Below, one piece after another: positions 44,709-54,932 of a stretch of DNA of 64,000 nucleotides. Source of the DNA: Salimicrobium flavidum. Its GTDB lineage: Bacteria > Bacillota > Bacilli > Bacillales > Halobacillaceae. Every line of letters starts with the position of its first letter. The stretch's first letter is position 1. The stretch lies in assembly GCF_900156645.1 (NCBI RefSeq), contig NZ_FTOC01000010.1, positions 1-64,000 on the forward strand, in the 5' to 3' direction. A program made the position numbers and the translations under genes. The notes under the pieces are model-generated. The model did no database searches and had not been told where the DNA came from. It was given only the letters and a program-made list of their open reading frames with translations.

Positions 44709-46917
44709 AATCAGTCCGGAAGTCATCGAACAGGAACAGGTGTATAAAGAAATGGGAGTGACCGAAGAAGAATTTCTTCATATCAAAAGACTTCTCGGAC
44801 GCGCACCGAACTATACGGAACTCGGAATTTTTTCGGTGATGTGGTCGGAACACTGCAGTTATAAGCATTCCAAGACATTGCTGAAGCAGTTCCCGACGGA
44901 AGGAAAACACGTGTTGCAAGGTCCTGGTGAAGGAGCGGGAGTCGTCGATATCGGGGATAATCAGGCGGTGGTTTTCAAGATTGAAAGTCACAACCACCCT
45001 TCTGCGGTCGAACCGTACCAGGGTGCTGCTACTGGCGTCGGCGGGATTTTGCGTGACGTATTTTCCATGGGGGCGAAACCGATCGCTATCCTGAATTCGC
45101 TGCGCTTCGGGTCCCTTCAGCAGTCGAGGGTGAAATTCCTGTTCAGGGAAGTGGTACATGGGATTTCCGGATACGGAAATTGTGTCGGAGTACCGACTGT
45201 CGGCGGCGAGGTGCAGTTCGATGATGCCTATAACGGTAATCCTCTCGTCAACGCGATGTGTGTCGGGCTGATCGATCATGGCGATGTGCAACAGGGGGTA
45301 GCGAAAGGTGTAGGGAATACAGTCATGTACGCCGGAGCGAAAACCGGCAGAGACGGTATCCACGGAGCTACTTTCGCTTCTGAGGAATTGAGCGAAGACA
45401 GTGAATCGAAACGTCCTTCTGTTCAGGTCGGTGACCCGTTCATGGAAAAACTCCTGATTGAAGCCTGTCTCGATGTGATCCATCACGACGCTCTTGTAGG
45501 TATTCAGGATATGGGAGCAGCCGGACTGACCTCCTCCGCGAGTGAAATGGCCAGTAAAGCCGGTACCGGGTTGAAAATGAATCTCGACTGGATTCCTCAG
45601 CGTGAAACGGGGATGACCCCTTACGAAATGATGCTGTCGGAGTCCCAGGAACGGATGCTGCTCGTCGTGGAAAAAGGACGGGAAGAAGAAATAGCGGCCG
45701 TGTTCGAAAAGTACGGCCTCGAAGCTGTGGCGGTCGGAGAAGTGACGGATGACAAACGGTTCGTTCTTGAACACCAGGGAGACGTGGTGGCCGATGTGCC
45801 GGTAGACGGACTGGCGGAAGACGCTCCTGTCTACCAGCCGGAATCAAGAGAGCCCGCTTATTTTCAACAATCACAGCGTCAGTCCTATGTTCCTGAAATA
45901 CGGAATCCGAGAAACGTGTTGCGGTCTCTGCTGAAACAGCCGACGATCGCCAGTAAGGAGTGGGTCTATGATCAATACGACTCCATGGTCCAGACGAATA
46001 CTGTCGTGAAACCCGGTTCCGACGCGGCAGTCCTGCGTATCAAAGGAACGGACAAAGCTGTAGCGATGACGACCGACGGCAATTCCCGGTACATTTATCT
46101 CGACCCGGAAACGGGAGGGAAGATAGCTGTCGCTGAAGCTGCCCGTAACATCGTCGTTTCAGGGGGAGAGCCGCTCGCGATTACGGACGGACTGAACTTC
46201 GGGTCTCCGGAGAATCCGGAAGTGTACTGGCAGATGGAAGGAGCGGTGCGCGGCATGAGTGAAGCGTGCACGAAGTTCTATACTCCGGTCATAAGCGGGA
46301 ACGTCTCCCTTTACAACGAAGCGTTCGGCGGGCATGCGATCTATCCGACGCCGGTGGTCGGAATGGTCGGACTCGTCCGGGAAACGGCCCACATTACGAC
46401 TTCGGATGTGAAACAGGCCGGGGATCTGCTTTATGTAGTAGGTGGAGCGAGTCCGGAATTCGGAGGAAGCGAACTGCAGGGAATGCTCGAAGGAAAGCAT
46501 TACGGACAGGCACCGGAGCTTGATCTGGAAACGGAACACAGAAGACAGCAGCAGGTATTGGAAGCTATAAGAGAAGGAGTCGTTTCCTCGGCTCACGACC
46601 TTGCGGAAGGCGGATTATCCGTGGCCCTGGCAGAAACTCTTTTCAAAGAAGATCTCGGCTGTGAAGTCGAAATCCACGGAGACGTAGTGACGGAACTTTT
46701 TGCTGAAACGCAGTCCCGTTTCCTCCTCTCTGTAACACCGGAGGACGCCGGGCAGCTTGAAGAGCTTATACCTGAAGCTAAGTTCCTCGGCAAGGCCAGT
46801 GAACACGGGAGGTTTCATATCATCAGAAACGGCGCTACCGTCATCGATGAACCGATACAAACGCTAAAAGCGGATTGGAAAGGAGCTATTCCATGCATGG
46901 TGAAATCAGAGGGCTGA
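44692..46917 (+). CDS. purL: FGAM synthase large subunit PurL (small-type)
   Basis: PurL converts FGAR plus ammonia and ATP into FGAM. The 741-residue protein is the small type that needs PurS and PurQ. It shows [10 protein letters not shown] near the start, [22 protein letters not shown] around the ATP/Mg site, and [16 protein letters not shown] in the second AIRS-like half. Standard length. It overlaps purF by 25 bases. Confidence 0.96.
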   Translation: MPLVTEISPEVIEQEQVYKEMGVTEEEFLHIKRLLGRAPNYTELGIFSVMWSEHCSYKHSKTLLKQFPTEGKHVLQGPGEGAGVVDIGDNQAVVFKIESHNHPSAVEPYQGAATGVGGILRDVFSMGAKPIAILNSLRFGSLQQSRVKFLFREVVHGISGYGNCVGVPTVGGEVQFDDAYNGNPLVNAMCVGLIDHGDVQQGVAKGVGNTVMYAGAKTGRDGIHGATFASEELSEDSESKRPSVQVGDPFMEKLLIEACLDVIHHDALVGIQDMGAAGLTSSASEMASKAGTGLKMNLDWIPQRETGMTPYEMMLSESQERMLLVVEKGREEEIAAVFEKYGLEAVAVGEVTDDKRFVLEHQGDVVADVPVDGLAEDAPVYQPESREPAYFQQSQRQSYVPEIRNPRNVLRSLLKQPTIASKEWVYDQYDSMVQTNTVVKPGSDAAVLRIKGTDKAVAMTTDGNSRYIYLDPETGGKIAVAEAARNIVVSGGEPLAITDGLNFGSPENPEVYWQMEGAVRGMSEACTKFYTPVISGNVSLYNEAFGGHAIYPTPVVGMVGLVRETAHITTSDVKQAGDLLYVVGGASPEFGGSELQGMLEGKHYGQAPELDLETEHRRQQQVLEAIREGVVSSAHDLAEGGLSVALAETLFKEDLGCEVEIHGDVVTELFAETQSRFLLSVTPEDAGQLEELIPEAKFLGKASEHGRFHIIRNGATVIDEPIQTLKADWKGAIPCMVKSEG

Positions 46918-48305
46918 ATGAAGAATGTGGCGTATTCGGGGTTTTTGGACATCCGGATGCCGCGCAGTTGACGTATTATGGACTTCATGCTCTTCAGCAC
47001 CGGGGACAGGAAGGCGCCGGTATTGTAACGACGGACGGAACGAAGGTACATGCTGCGAAGGGTCACGGGCTGATCAACGATGTTTTCACCCAGAGCCAGC
47101 TGGATGACCTGACCGGTCATGCGAGTGTGGGACACGTACGCTACGCAACGGCAGGGGATGGTGGTTATGAGAATATCCAGCCGCTGCTTTTCCGCTCCCA
47201 GACCGAAAGCATGGCGCTCGCTCACAATGGTAATCTTGTGAATGCCCAAGGGTTGAAGAGTCAGCTGGAAGCTCAGGGGAGTATCCTGCAGACGACGTCG
47301 GATACGGAAGTGATCGCCCATCTGATCCAGCGGGCGGGGCACATAAATAAAGAAGAGGCGATCGCCCAGGCACTGACGATGATCAAGGGTGCGTATTCAC
47401 TCGCGATATTGACAGAAAAATGCATGTACGTGGCGATGGACCCGCGCGGTATCCGTCCCTTATCAATCGGAAAGCTCGGAGATGCCTACATCGTATCTTC
47501 GGAAACTTGTGCTTACGACGTCATCGGTGCCACCCACGTCCGTGACGTGAAGCCGGGAGAACTGATCATAATCGATGAGGACGGAATGCGGGTGAAGAGT
47601 TTCTCCGCACCCATACAGCGCACCCTTTGTTCCATGGAATACGTCTATTTCTCCAGACCCGATAGCAACTTAGACGGGAAAAATGTGCATGCGTCACGGA
47701 AAACGATGGGCAAAAACTTGGCGAAAGAAGCATACGTGGAGGCGGATATAGTGACCGGGGTCCCTGATTCCAGCATCTCCGCGGCCATCGGGTACGCGGA
47801 AGCGTCCTCGACCCCTTACGAACTCGGTTTGATCAAGAACAGGTACGTCGGACGTACGTTCATCCAGCCTTCCCAGGAACTGAGGGAACAAGGGGTGAAA
47901 ATGAAATTATCCGCGGTAAGCGGGATTGTAGAAGGGAAACGTGTCGTCATGGTGGACGATTCTATCGTGCGGGGAACGACGAGCCGGAGAATCGTCAAGA
48001 TGCTGAAAGAAGCCGGGGCTACGGAAGTACACGTACGTATCGCGTCGCCTCCGCTCAAAAACCCTTGCTATTACGGGATTGACACCTCCACCTCCGGAGA
48101 GCTGATCGCGGCTAATCATTCGATCGAGGAGATGAGAGAGGAAATCGGGGCGGATTCTTTATACTTCCTGAGTACCGATGGCCTCGAATCAGCGATTCAT
48201 GATGGTGAAGAATCTATGGAGCATGGGAGTTGTCAAGCCTGCTTTACAGGGAACTATCCGACGGAAATATTCCCTTCCACGATACCCCCATACGAAAAGG
48301 AGTAG
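46893..48305 (+). CDS. purF: Amidophosphoribosyltransferase
   Basis: PurF makes phosphoribosylamine from PRPP and glutamine, the first committed step. The 470-residue precursor begins [16 protein letters not shown]; the short propeptide is removed to expose the catalytic Cys. The PRPP loop is [13 protein letters not shown]. Cysteines in [17 protein letters not shown] and [10 protein letters not shown] match the 4Fe-4S ligands of the B. subtilis enzyme, implying oxygen-sensitive stability. ATG at 46893 follows AAAGGAG within the purL end. Confidence 0.96.
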   Translation: MHGEIRGLNEECGVFGVFGHPDAAQLTYYGLHALQHRGQEGAGIVTTDGTKVHAAKGHGLINDVFTQSQLDDLTGHASVGHVRYATAGDGGYENIQPLLFRSQTESMALAHNGNLVNAQGLKSQLEAQGSILQTTSDTEVIAHLIQRAGHINKEEAIAQALTMIKGAYSLAILTEKCMYVAMDPRGIRPLSIGKLGDAYIVSSETCAYDVIGATHVRDVKPGELIIIDEDGMRVKSFSAPIQRTLCSMEYVYFSRPDSNLDGKNVHASRKTMGKNLAKEAYVEADIVTGVPDSSISAAIGYAEASSTPYELGLIKNRYVGRTFIQPSQELREQGVKMKLSAVSGIVEGKRVVMVDDSIVRGTTSRRIVKMLKEAGATEVHVRIASPPLKNPCYYGIDTSTSGELIAANHSIEEMREEIGADSLYFLSTDGLESAIHDGEESMEHGSCQACFTGNYPTEIFPSTIPPYEKE

Positions 48306-48310
48306 CTTAT

Positions 48311-49318
48311 ATGAGTGAAGCGTACAAACGGGCCGGAGTTGATGTAGAAGCCGGCTATGAAGCAGTAGAGCGTATGAAAAAACATGTCTCCTCGACGCAT
48401 CGCGAAGAAGTGATGGGAGGACTCGGTTCGTTCGGAGGTCTGTTCGACATCAGTGGTCATGCCTATGACGAGCCCGTACTCGTTACCGGTACAGACGGAG
48501 TGGGCACGAAACTGAAGCTCGCTTTTGAGATGGACAGACACGATACGATCGGAGTGGATCTCGTAGCCATGTGTGTCAATGATATTGCGGCACAGGGAGC
48601 GGATCCGCTCCTCTTTCTCGACTATATCGGCTGCGCGAAAAACGACCCGGATGTCATCGAGGCGATCGTGAAGGGAATCGCTGAAGGTTGTAAACAGGCC
48701 GGGTGTGCCCTGATCGGCGGGGAAACTGCGGAGATGCCGGGAATGTATAACAGCTCCGAGTACGACCTGGCCGGATTTACGGTCGGTATGGCCGATAAAC
48801 AGAAGCTGATTACCGGGGATGATGTAGAAGAAGGGGATGTTCTCGTCGGACTCCCTTCTTCCGGCGTCCATTCCAACGGTTTTTCACTCGTACGTGCCAT
48901 TGTGGAACAAAACGGATTATCACTCGAAGAGAAGTATTCTCTCTCCGCTCCCTTAGGTGATGTTCTCCTTACCCCTACGGCTATTTATGTGAAAGATATA
49001 CAGACGCTGAGACAGCGGACGAATCTGCACGGGATCGCCCACATCACAGGGGGAGGATTTTATGAGAACATTCCCCGGATGATGCCGGAAGGACTTGGTG
49101 CTAAAATAGACGTATCACGATTTTCGACACCGGAGATCTTCCCGTTTCTGAAGCACTACGGTAAGTTGACGGATGAGGATATGTACGGCACGTTCAATAT
49201 GGGCATCGGTATGGTCATTGCTGTTACGGAAGAGGATGCTCAAAAAGCGGTGGAAACTGTCGAAGGGGCAGTCATCATCGGTGAAGTGACTGCTGCGGAG
49301 GGAGTGGATATTCTATGA
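48311..49318 (+). CDS. purM: AIR synthetase
   Basis: PurM cyclises FGAM to AIR with ATP. The 335-residue protein begins [20 protein letters not shown] and has the [14 protein letters not shown] nucleotide/Mg region and [11 protein letters not shown] loop. ATG at 48311 lies six bases after the purF stop, behind AAGGAG. It ends overlapping the purN start by four bases. Confidence 0.96.
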   Translation: MSEAYKRAGVDVEAGYEAVERMKKHVSSTHREEVMGGLGSFGGLFDISGHAYDEPVLVTGTDGVGTKLKLAFEMDRHDTIGVDLVAMCVNDIAAQGADPLLFLDYIGCAKNDPDVIEAIVKGIAEGCKQAGCALIGGETAEMPGMYNSSEYDLAGFTVGMADKQKLITGDDVEEGDVLVGLPSSGVHSNGFSLVRAIVEQNGLSLEEKYSLSAPLGDVLLTPTAIYVKDIQTLRQRTNLHGIAHITGGGFYENIPRMMPEGLGAKIDVSRFSTPEIFPFLKHYGKLTDEDMYGTFNMGIGMVIAVTEEDAQKAVETVEGAVIIGEVTAAEGVDIL

Positions 49319-49923
49319 CGAATATAGCAGTATTCGCCTCAGGAACCGGTACGAATCTCGATGCCCTTCTCGGTGCGATAGACCGGGGAGAGGTGGAAGG
49401 CGAAGTGTCCCTCCTCGTCAGCGACAAACCCTCTTCGAAGGCTGTAGAGAAGGCGAAAACCAGAGGGATTGAAGTACTCTCCTTCCAACCGTCTGACTTC
49501 AATGGAAAAGCCGCCTATGAACAGGTGATCCTCGGTGCCTGTCGGGAACACGACATCGAATGGATCGTGCTCGCCGGGTTTATGAGACTGATCGGTACGA
49601 CGCTGCTCACTCCTTTTGAAGGCCGTATTCTTAACGTCCACCCCTCACTATTGCCGGCGTTTCCTGGTAAAGATGCGGTGGGACAGGCTTTCGATGAAGG
49701 GGTGGAAGTGACAGGAGTGACCGTTCACCTTGTAGATGAGGGAATGGACACCGGACCGATTCTCGAGCAGCAGGAAGTGCGGATCGAAGCGGAAGACACA
49801 AAGGAAACCGTGCAACAAAGAATTCAGAAGGTCGAGCATGTCCTCTACCCGAAAGTGGTGGGAGAGCTCGTGAAAGGAGAGGGAAAGTATGACAAAGCGA
49901 GCATTACTGAGCGTTTCAGATAA
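49315..49923 (+). CDS. purN: GAR transformylase (folate-dependent)
   Basis: PurN formylates GAR using 10-formyl-tetrahydrofolate. The 202-residue protein shows [16 protein letters not shown], the catalytic [16 protein letters not shown] with Asn/His, and [11 protein letters not shown] containing the Asp. It overlaps purM by an ATGA junction and purH by 35 bases. No purT alternative is in the window. Confidence 0.95.
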   Translation: MTNIAVFASGTGTNLDALLGAIDRGEVEGEVSLLVSDKPSSKAVEKAKTRGIEVLSFQPSDFNGKAAYEQVILGACREHDIEWIVLAGFMRLIGTTLLTPFEGRILNVHPSLLPAFPGKDAVGQAFDEGVEVTGVTVHLVDEGMDTGPILEQQEVRIEAEDTKETVQQRIQKVEHVLYPKVVGELVKGEGKYDKASITERFR

Positions 49924-51421
49924 AGAGGGGCTGGACGTATTTGCGAAAGAATTGAAATCTCTCGGATATGAACTCATTTCCACCGGAGGTACGAAGCGGA
50001 TCATCGAAGAAGCGGGAGTGGAAGTCCGTTCGATTTCCGAAATTACAGAGTTTCCGGAAATCATGGACGGACGCGTGAAAACGCTCCACCCTGCCGTACA
50101 TAGCGGTCTGTTGGCCAAGCGCAACAATGAGGAACATCAGAACCAGCTGAAAGAACTCGGCCTTGGCACCATCGACCTCGTGGCCGTGAATTTATATCCG
50201 TTCAAAGAGACGATTGCGAAAGAAGGAGTCTCGGAGCAGGAAGCGATTGAAAATGTCGACATCGGCGGTCCTACGATGCTCAGGTCGGCAGCGAAGAACT
50301 TTGAAGACGTCGCTGTCATTACCGACCCTTCCGATTACAGTCGGGTGACGGAAGCGTTGGCACAGGGGGACCTTTCTTATGAGTTGCGTCGTGAGCTTGC
50401 AGCGAAAGTGTTCCGCCATACTGCTCACTACGATGCACTGATCGCCGAGTATTTCACGGAACTCACCGGGGAAGAGAACCCGGAGACCGTGACGAAAACG
50501 TATGAGCGCGTCCAGGGGCTCAGATACGGGGAAAACCCGCACCAGTCCGCGTCTTTCTACAAAGAAGTGAAAGAGGACAAAGGATCTCTGGCTTACGCCG
50601 AACAGCTGCATGGGAAGGAGTTATCCTACAACAACATCCAGGACGCCAATGCGGCTCTAGAAGTGGTGGCTGAATTTGCAGAGCCGGCTGCTGTCGCCGT
50701 GAAGCATATGAATCCTTGTGGTGTCGGAAAAGCGGATACAATATCCGAAGCTTTCAGCAAAGCATACGAAGCCGACCCTGTGTCGATTTTTGGTGGCATC
50801 GTCGCCTTGAACCGTAGCGTGGATAAGGAAACGGCCGAACAGCTCAGCGGTATTTTTCTCGAAATCATCATGGCTCCTTCCTATGAGGAGGAAGCGTTCG
50901 AGATTTTAACGAAAAAGAAAAACGTACGGATTCTGAAGGTGGATGCGTCTGTCGAGGATAGGGCGAAGCAGAAAACTGTCAGTGTACGCGGCGGGCTTCT
51001 CATCCAGGATAAGGATAAAGGGACGCTCGATCAGGTGGAACTTGAGACGGCGACGGACCGGGCTCCGACGGAACAAGAGCTCGAGGATATGAAACTGGCC
51101 TGGAGTGTCGTCAAGCACGTGAAGTCGAATGCAATCGTCGTCGCCGGGAACGACCGGACACTTGGAGTCGGTGCGGGGCAGATGAACCGTGTCGGTGCAG
51201 CAGGTATTGCTCTTGAGCAGGCCGGCCAGAAAGCAGAAGGAGCGGTGATGGCATCCGATGCGTTTTTCCCGATGCCGGACACGGTGGAAACGGCGGCCCA
51301 AGCAGGAATCAAAGCGATCATCCAGCCCGGAGGCTCGAAGCGTGACCAGGACTCGATCGACGCATGTAATGAACACGGAATCGCCATGGTATTTACAGGA
51401 ATGCGTCATTTTAAACACTAA
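49889..51421 (+). CDS. purH: Bifunctional AICAR transformylase/IMP cyclohydrolase
   Basis: PurH carries out the last two steps to IMP. The 510-residue protein has the IMP cyclohydrolase MGS-like domain (LISTGGTKRIIEE, DGRVKTLHP) at residues 1-190 and the AICAR transformylase domain with VKHMNPCGVG and the KSNAIVVAGNDRTLGVGAGQ segment. The start is inside purN, behind GGAGAGGG. Length normal. Confidence 0.96.
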   Translation: MTKRALLSVSDKEGLDVFAKELKSLGYELISTGGTKRIIEEAGVEVRSISEITEFPEIMDGRVKTLHPAVHSGLLAKRNNEEHQNQLKELGLGTIDLVAVNLYPFKETIAKEGVSEQEAIENVDIGGPTMLRSAAKNFEDVAVITDPSDYSRVTEALAQGDLSYELRRELAAKVFRHTAHYDALIAEYFTELTGEENPETVTKTYERVQGLRYGENPHQSASFYKEVKEDKGSLAYAEQLHGKELSYNNIQDANAALEVVAEFAEPAAVAVKHMNPCGVGKADTISEAFSKAYEADPVSIFGGIVALNRSVDKETAEQLSGIFLEIIMAPSYEEEAFEILTKKKNVRILKVDASVEDRAKQKTVSVRGGLLIQDKDKGTLDQVELETATDRAPTEQELEDMKLAWSVVKHVKSNAIVVAGNDRTLGVGAGQMNRVGAAGIALEQAGQKAEGAVMASDAFFPMPDTVETAAQAGIKAIIQPGGSKRDQDSIDACNEHGIAMVFTGMRHFKH

Positions 51422-51433
51422 AAGGAGGCGCCT

Positions 51434-52672
51434 ATGAACGTTTTAATCATCGGCAGCGGAGGACGGGAGCACAGCCTCGTCCAGAAATTGACCCGGCATC
51501 AGCACAATGTTTTCGTCGCTCCCGGCAACGACGGAATGGAAGAAGCGACACTCGTTGATATTCCGGAAACGGATTTTGACGCACTCGCCAGCTATGCGAT
51601 AGAGAAAAACATCGACTGGACGATTGTAGGTCCGGAGAACCCTTTATCAGAGGGAGTCGTCGATGTATTCAAAAAGCAGGGGCTCAACGTTTTCGGTCCT
51701 GATAAATCGGCAGCGTTGATCGAAGGCAGCAAACGGTTTGCAAAAAAATTGATGAAAGCATACGACATTCCGACAGCCGATTATGAAGCTTTCACGGATA
51801 TAGAAAAAGCTCACGCCTATATCGAAGAAAAGGGAGCCCCGATTGTAGTGAAAGCGGATGGCCTCGCTGCCGGCAAAGGTGTAGTCGTCGCTTCCACGAC
51901 CCAGGAAGCGAAAGAAGCAGTCTCCTCGATGCTCGAAGGGGACAAATTCGGTAGTGCTGGACATGAAGTCGTAATCGAAGAGTTTCTGGACGGGAAGGAA
52001 TTTTCCCTGATGGCGTTCGTGGAAGGGGAGAAGGTGTATCCTATGCTTCCGGCGCGCGATCATAAGCGGGCGTATGACGGCGATGAGGGGCCGAACACCG
52101 GCGGCATGGGCGCGTTCGCTCCGGTAGCGGACCTTTCTGATCAAAAAGTGGATGTAGCGGTAAATGATATCCTTATTCCTGTAGCGAAAGCGATGCAACA
52201 GGAAGGACGGCCGTTCCAGGGAATTTTATATGCCGGTCTTATCGAAACGGAAACAGGAGTGAAGGTCATCGAATTCAACGCACGATTCGGAGACCCGGAG
52301 ACTCAGGTAGTACTCCCGCTTTTGAAAAACGATCTTATCCAGGTGATCGAAGATGTTACGAATGACGTCGATCCCCGTCTTGCATGGAGGGACGAGTGCT
52401 CGGTCGGTGTAGTTCTCGCCTCCGCCGGATATCCTGGCGCTTATGAAAAAGGGAACCTCCTTCCTGATCATGGACACGGCAGCGGCTGTTTCACGTACGC
52501 CGGTGTCAGACAACAGGGAGAGGCTTTCGTCGGTAATGGCGGCCGGGTCCTGATGGCCGGAGCTGTCGGATCTGATCATGAAGAAGCGAGGAAGGTCGTT
52601 TACCAGGAGCTTGAATCTTTTGCGGATAACGATGATTTCTATTACAGAACGGATATAGCCAAAAAGGTTTAA
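51434..52672 (+). CDS. purD: Phosphoribosylamine--glycine ligase (GAR synthetase)
   Basis: PurD joins glycine to phosphoribosylamine with ATP. The 412-residue ATP-grasp protein has NVLIIGSGGREHSL, VKADGLAAGKGVVVA, PNTGGMGAFAP and EFNARFGDPETQ, which bind ATP and metal. It follows purH after 12 bases with AAAGGAGG. It is the last gene of the operon and is followed at once by a strong terminator. Confidence 0.96.
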   Translation: MNVLIIGSGGREHSLVQKLTRHQHNVFVAPGNDGMEEATLVDIPETDFDALASYAIEKNIDWTIVGPENPLSEGVVDVFKKQGLNVFGPDKSAALIEGSKRFAKKLMKAYDIPTADYEAFTDIEKAHAYIEEKGAPIVVKADGLAAGKGVVVASTTQEAKEAVSSMLEGDKFGSAGHEVVIEEFLDGKEFSLMAFVEGEKVYPMLPARDHKRAYDGDEGPNTGGMGAFAPVADLSDQKVDVAVNDILIPVAKAMQQEGRPFQGILYAGLIETETGVKVIEFNARFGDPETQVVLPLLKNDLIQVIEDVTNDVDPRLAWRDECSVGVVLASAGYPGAYEKGNLLPDHGHGSGCFTYAGVRQQGEAFVGNGGRVLMAGAVGSDHEEARKVVYQELESFADNDDFYYRTDIAKKV

Positions 52673-52677
52673 CGAAG

Positions 52678-52712
52678 CCTCCCGGGATTTCAGAAATCCC
52701 GGGAGGTTTTTT
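52678..52712 (+). terminator. Terminator of the pur operon
   Basis: CCTCCCGGGATTTC and GAAATCCCGGGAGG form a perfect 14-bp stem followed by TTTTTT, starting six bases after the purD stop. It marks the right edge of the conserved block. Confidence 0.93.
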
Positions 52713-52933
52713 GATACATACGGTTGCTGAAAGCGGTGTAACTGTACTTGAAAGAAAAGAGTGTTCTTTATTGTTATGTCTACGTTAAAGAATATTGGTA
52801 GTTTCTTCTTAAAATTGAAGAAGAGTTTTATTTAATAGTGAAACTTAGATTTTTCTCATTCGTATATAAGTTACATTTAATGGAATGATGCGTGTAGAAA
52901 TTTAGATGAATCTAATTCAAGGTGGTATTAAAT

Positions 52934-53116
52934 ATGTCTGATGATGTCATTACGATAGTAGCCATAGTGTCTCTTGTAATATGGATTGCGATCTCCAAAG
53001 AGGCTGTAAAACCTTCTGAAGAAATAAATTGGCGAAAAATGATAACTTTACTGTCCGCGGGATCTTTATCGGCATTTGTTCTAACCGTTTCGCTTGCTCA
53101 GAGTCTACCGTTTTAA
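52934..53116 (+). CDS. Small membrane peptide, 60 aa (left copy)
   Basis: MSDDVITIVAIVSLVIWIAI makes one N-terminal membrane helix. A polar middle (KEAVKPSEEINWRKM) is followed by a second hydrophobic stretch, so it probably spans the membrane twice. The ATG at 52934 has a GGTGG site; a GTG 12 bases earlier lies inside that site. The function is unknown. The paralogue at 62273 differs at about 10 positions, mostly conservative, which indicates selection on the protein. Confidence 0.6.
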   Translation: MSDDVITIVAIVSLVIWIAISKEAVKPSEEINWRKMITLLSAGSLSAFVLTVSLAQSLPF

Positions 53117-53319
53117 GTCCTTGAATAGAGATTTTCAACGGGCCAGTATAATGGAGAAAGGTGAAAACCAGCTAGCGAATATAGGGTTAGGAAATAATTT
53201 ACATATATATTCAGAAATAACTGATCAACTAAGGGCAATCCCAAACTCTTCCCGCATCGAGTGAAACCTTTCTCATATTTAAAACGTCATTCTAACAGAA
53301 GATTAGGGAGGGGACAGGT

Positions 53320-53601
53320 GTGCAGGGATTAGGAATTATAATTGAGCTGTTAATGTTCGTTGTCGACCACCAATTCGCCAAAGAAGTAACACAAAAAGAT
53401 ATAGAAAATAATATAGAAAAGTTGAAAAAATATCCCTGGTTCCAGGACTATTTGAAGAACGGGCAATACAGGGAGTTGATTACCCATCATAAAGATGTGC
53501 GTCACAGAATCGGGAAGTTTAAGACGGAAAAACTGGATCATGTTCACTATAATGCTAAGTGCCATGGAAAACTGGAAAAAGTTTTAGAACGCTATAACTG
53601 A
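53320..53601 (+). CDS. Conserved hypothetical protein, 93 aa (left copy)
   Basis: Starts GTG behind GGGAGGGG. A short hydrophobic N-terminus (GLGIIIELLMFVV) precedes a Lys/His-rich soluble region with YPWFQDYLKN and the RHRIGKFKTEKLDHVHYN motif, ending CHGKLEKVLERY. Its clustered histidines could bind metal, but I know no family for it. The right copy at 62655 is about 88 percent identical by eye with silent differences too, so both were probably functional until recently. Bases 53117-53319 hold nothing clear. Confidence 0.6.
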   Translation: MQGLGIIIELLMFVVDHQFAKEVTQKDIENNIEKLKKYPWFQDYLKNGQYRELITHHKDVRHRIGKFKTEKLDHVHYNAKCHGKLEKVLERYN

Positions 53602-53701
53602 TTTGTGACTGCAGATGATTACCCAGCCATAATTCTGCCTACATTAACTTATGCGGCAGTCACAATACGCAGAAAAAATTATTATAAATGAGGAGATTAT
53701 C

Positions 53702-54131
53702 ATGGTAGATCATAAATTAGAGCGTACCTTATTCCCTGCTTATCCAAAAATGAAAATAATCTCTGATACATTGATAAATAGTATCGCAGTAATTATCCTG
53801 ACGGGGTTGTTTTGGTTATACTATTATTTCACCTGGCCTACGTGGACTTTCTGGATATTGATTGCTTTACTGGTATTTACGGTGGTGGGGACGTTCTGGT
53901 CGTTTGTCGAACCTAAACTACTTTACCGAAACTGGAGTTACCAGTGGAATGAAGAATACTTGCAGTTAAGCTATGGCGTGTTAAAAAAAAGAATGAGTGT
54001 CAGTACCAATGACAAAAATCCAATCCGTTTCTACAGTTCAGGGACCGCTAATGAAACGGTATAACACTCGCTCCGTTAAAGTAGAGGCCATTGGTTCCTC
54101 CTATACGATTCCTGGATTGGAAGCTGGTTAA
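53702..54131 (+). pseudogene. Bacterial PH-domain (YdbS-like) protein, frameshifted
   Basis: The first 96 or so codons equal the right copy (63031-63519): two membrane helices and the start of a bPH2 domain (EEYLQLSYGVLKK). A run of eight A (seven in the right copy) at about 53984 shifts the frame and stops it at 54064. The correct frame continues readable to 54131, where it ends GLEAG instead of GLEEGIALS, so the C-terminal part is also lost. ATG at 53702 is behind GAGGAG. Confidence 0.8.
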
Positions 54132-54194
54132 TAGGAGAGATAAAATTTAAAAAAAGAGTCCGGGACAACACGAATAATCGGTTCTCATGAGTAA

Positions 54195-54315
54195 TGGAAG
54201 AAAACCACGAAGACTCCTGTGAGAACAACACGCGCTGAAGATCCAATGAATCAAGAGGTCCTTGATGCATTTAGCTGAGGCCGTGTCGATGGAAAGCCAA
54301 GTATTTTTCTTCCAT
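54195..54315. repeat. Palindromic repeat with ATGGAAGAAAA ends
   Basis: ATGGAAGAAAA and TTTTTCTTCCAT bound an element containing CACGAAGACTCCTG, TCAAGAGGTCCTTGA and GCTGAGGCCGTG. This arrangement resembles a widespread intergenic repeat class of Bacillaceae (my recollection, not a database match). It is distinct from the CTCTGTTAAAG family. Confidence 0.55.
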
Positions 54316-54339
54316 AATAATTCAATGGACTGAATATAG

Positions 54340-54373
54340 AAAAAATCCGATAATAAATTGTTCGGATTTTTTC
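54340..54373 (-). terminator. Bidirectional terminator
   Basis: AAAAAATCCGA and TCGGATTTTTT form an 11-bp stem with T-runs on both strands. It lies 34 bases past the stop of the minus-strand gene remnant ending at 54407. Confidence 0.8.
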
Positions 54374-54406
54374 TTATGAGATTAACTTTTGGCCCAGTTT
54401 CTTTTT

Positions 54407-54893
54407 TTATAGTTCGTCTTCTGCATCTGCAAAGACACTGATTTCGTGTTCCGCATATGATACAACATCTATTCCTGATCTAAATTGAACCTGTGTGTGA
54501 ATCTCAGTAGCGGCGAACCGCTGCCCTGTCCAACCACTTCCGAATTCAATAACATCCGCAGGTTCTATTCCGTAATCTGTAACATTCCAATCGACCCACT
54601 CTTCAGTAGTTTGTACATACTTTTCAATTTTCACATCATCGTCAAATGAAGCTGTAACTTGAAATTGGTAAGGGTAACCAAGTGTCACGTCGTACTCATG
54701 GGAGTCAGTTTCATCTGGCTTTGTATCTTTAAGGTCATCACCAGAATAAACTAAGTTATGGTCGGCATCTATGGAGTTAACTCTCCAACCACTGTCCTCA
54801 ATATAGAATGATAAGTTGTGTTTTATTGAGAAATGGTCAACGCTTCCCCCGTAAGAATCATTAATCTGTAATAAGTATTCGTCATCCCGAATT
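54407..54893 (-). pseudogene. 5'-truncated hypothetical gene
   Basis: The minus-strand frame is open for about 160 codons (from EYLLQINDSYGGSVDHFS to SVFADAEDEL), but it has no plausible start codon near its 5' end and meets a TGA at the inverted repeat around 54895. A GTG at 54688 could start a 93-residue piece only in mid-domain. The protein is acidic and beta-rich with WxxN/T patterns, perhaps a secreted domain; I do not recognise it. The true 5' end, probably a signal peptide, has been removed at the 54886-54917 palindrome. Confidence 0.55.
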
Positions 54894-54917
54894 ATTCATA
54901 CCTTTGAATAATTCGGG
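54886..54917. repeat. Perfect inverted repeat at a gene junction
   Basis: CCCGAATTATTCA (54886-54898) and TGAATAATTCGGG (54905-54917) are a perfect 13-bp palindrome with a 6-base loop. The 5' ends of two divergently oriented, truncated genes abut it. Confidence 0.75.
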
Positions 54918-54932
54918 ACTGCAGCTATATTT

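Larger units (their letters stand above)
52763..54127. repeat. Duplicated cassette, left copy
   Basis: This 1.36-kb block (60-aa peptide gene, 93-aa gene, PH-domain gene) matches 62111-63455 in the same orientation. Similarity is moderate in the upstream leader and small genes. It rises to nearly complete identity over the first 290 bases of the PH-domain gene, as if part was recently homogenised by gene conversion. Confidence 0.85.

Noticed and set aside
44566-45774. 402-codon minus-strand frame inside purL
   Set aside because: PurL is beyond doubt on the plus strand; this antisense frame has no family motifs.
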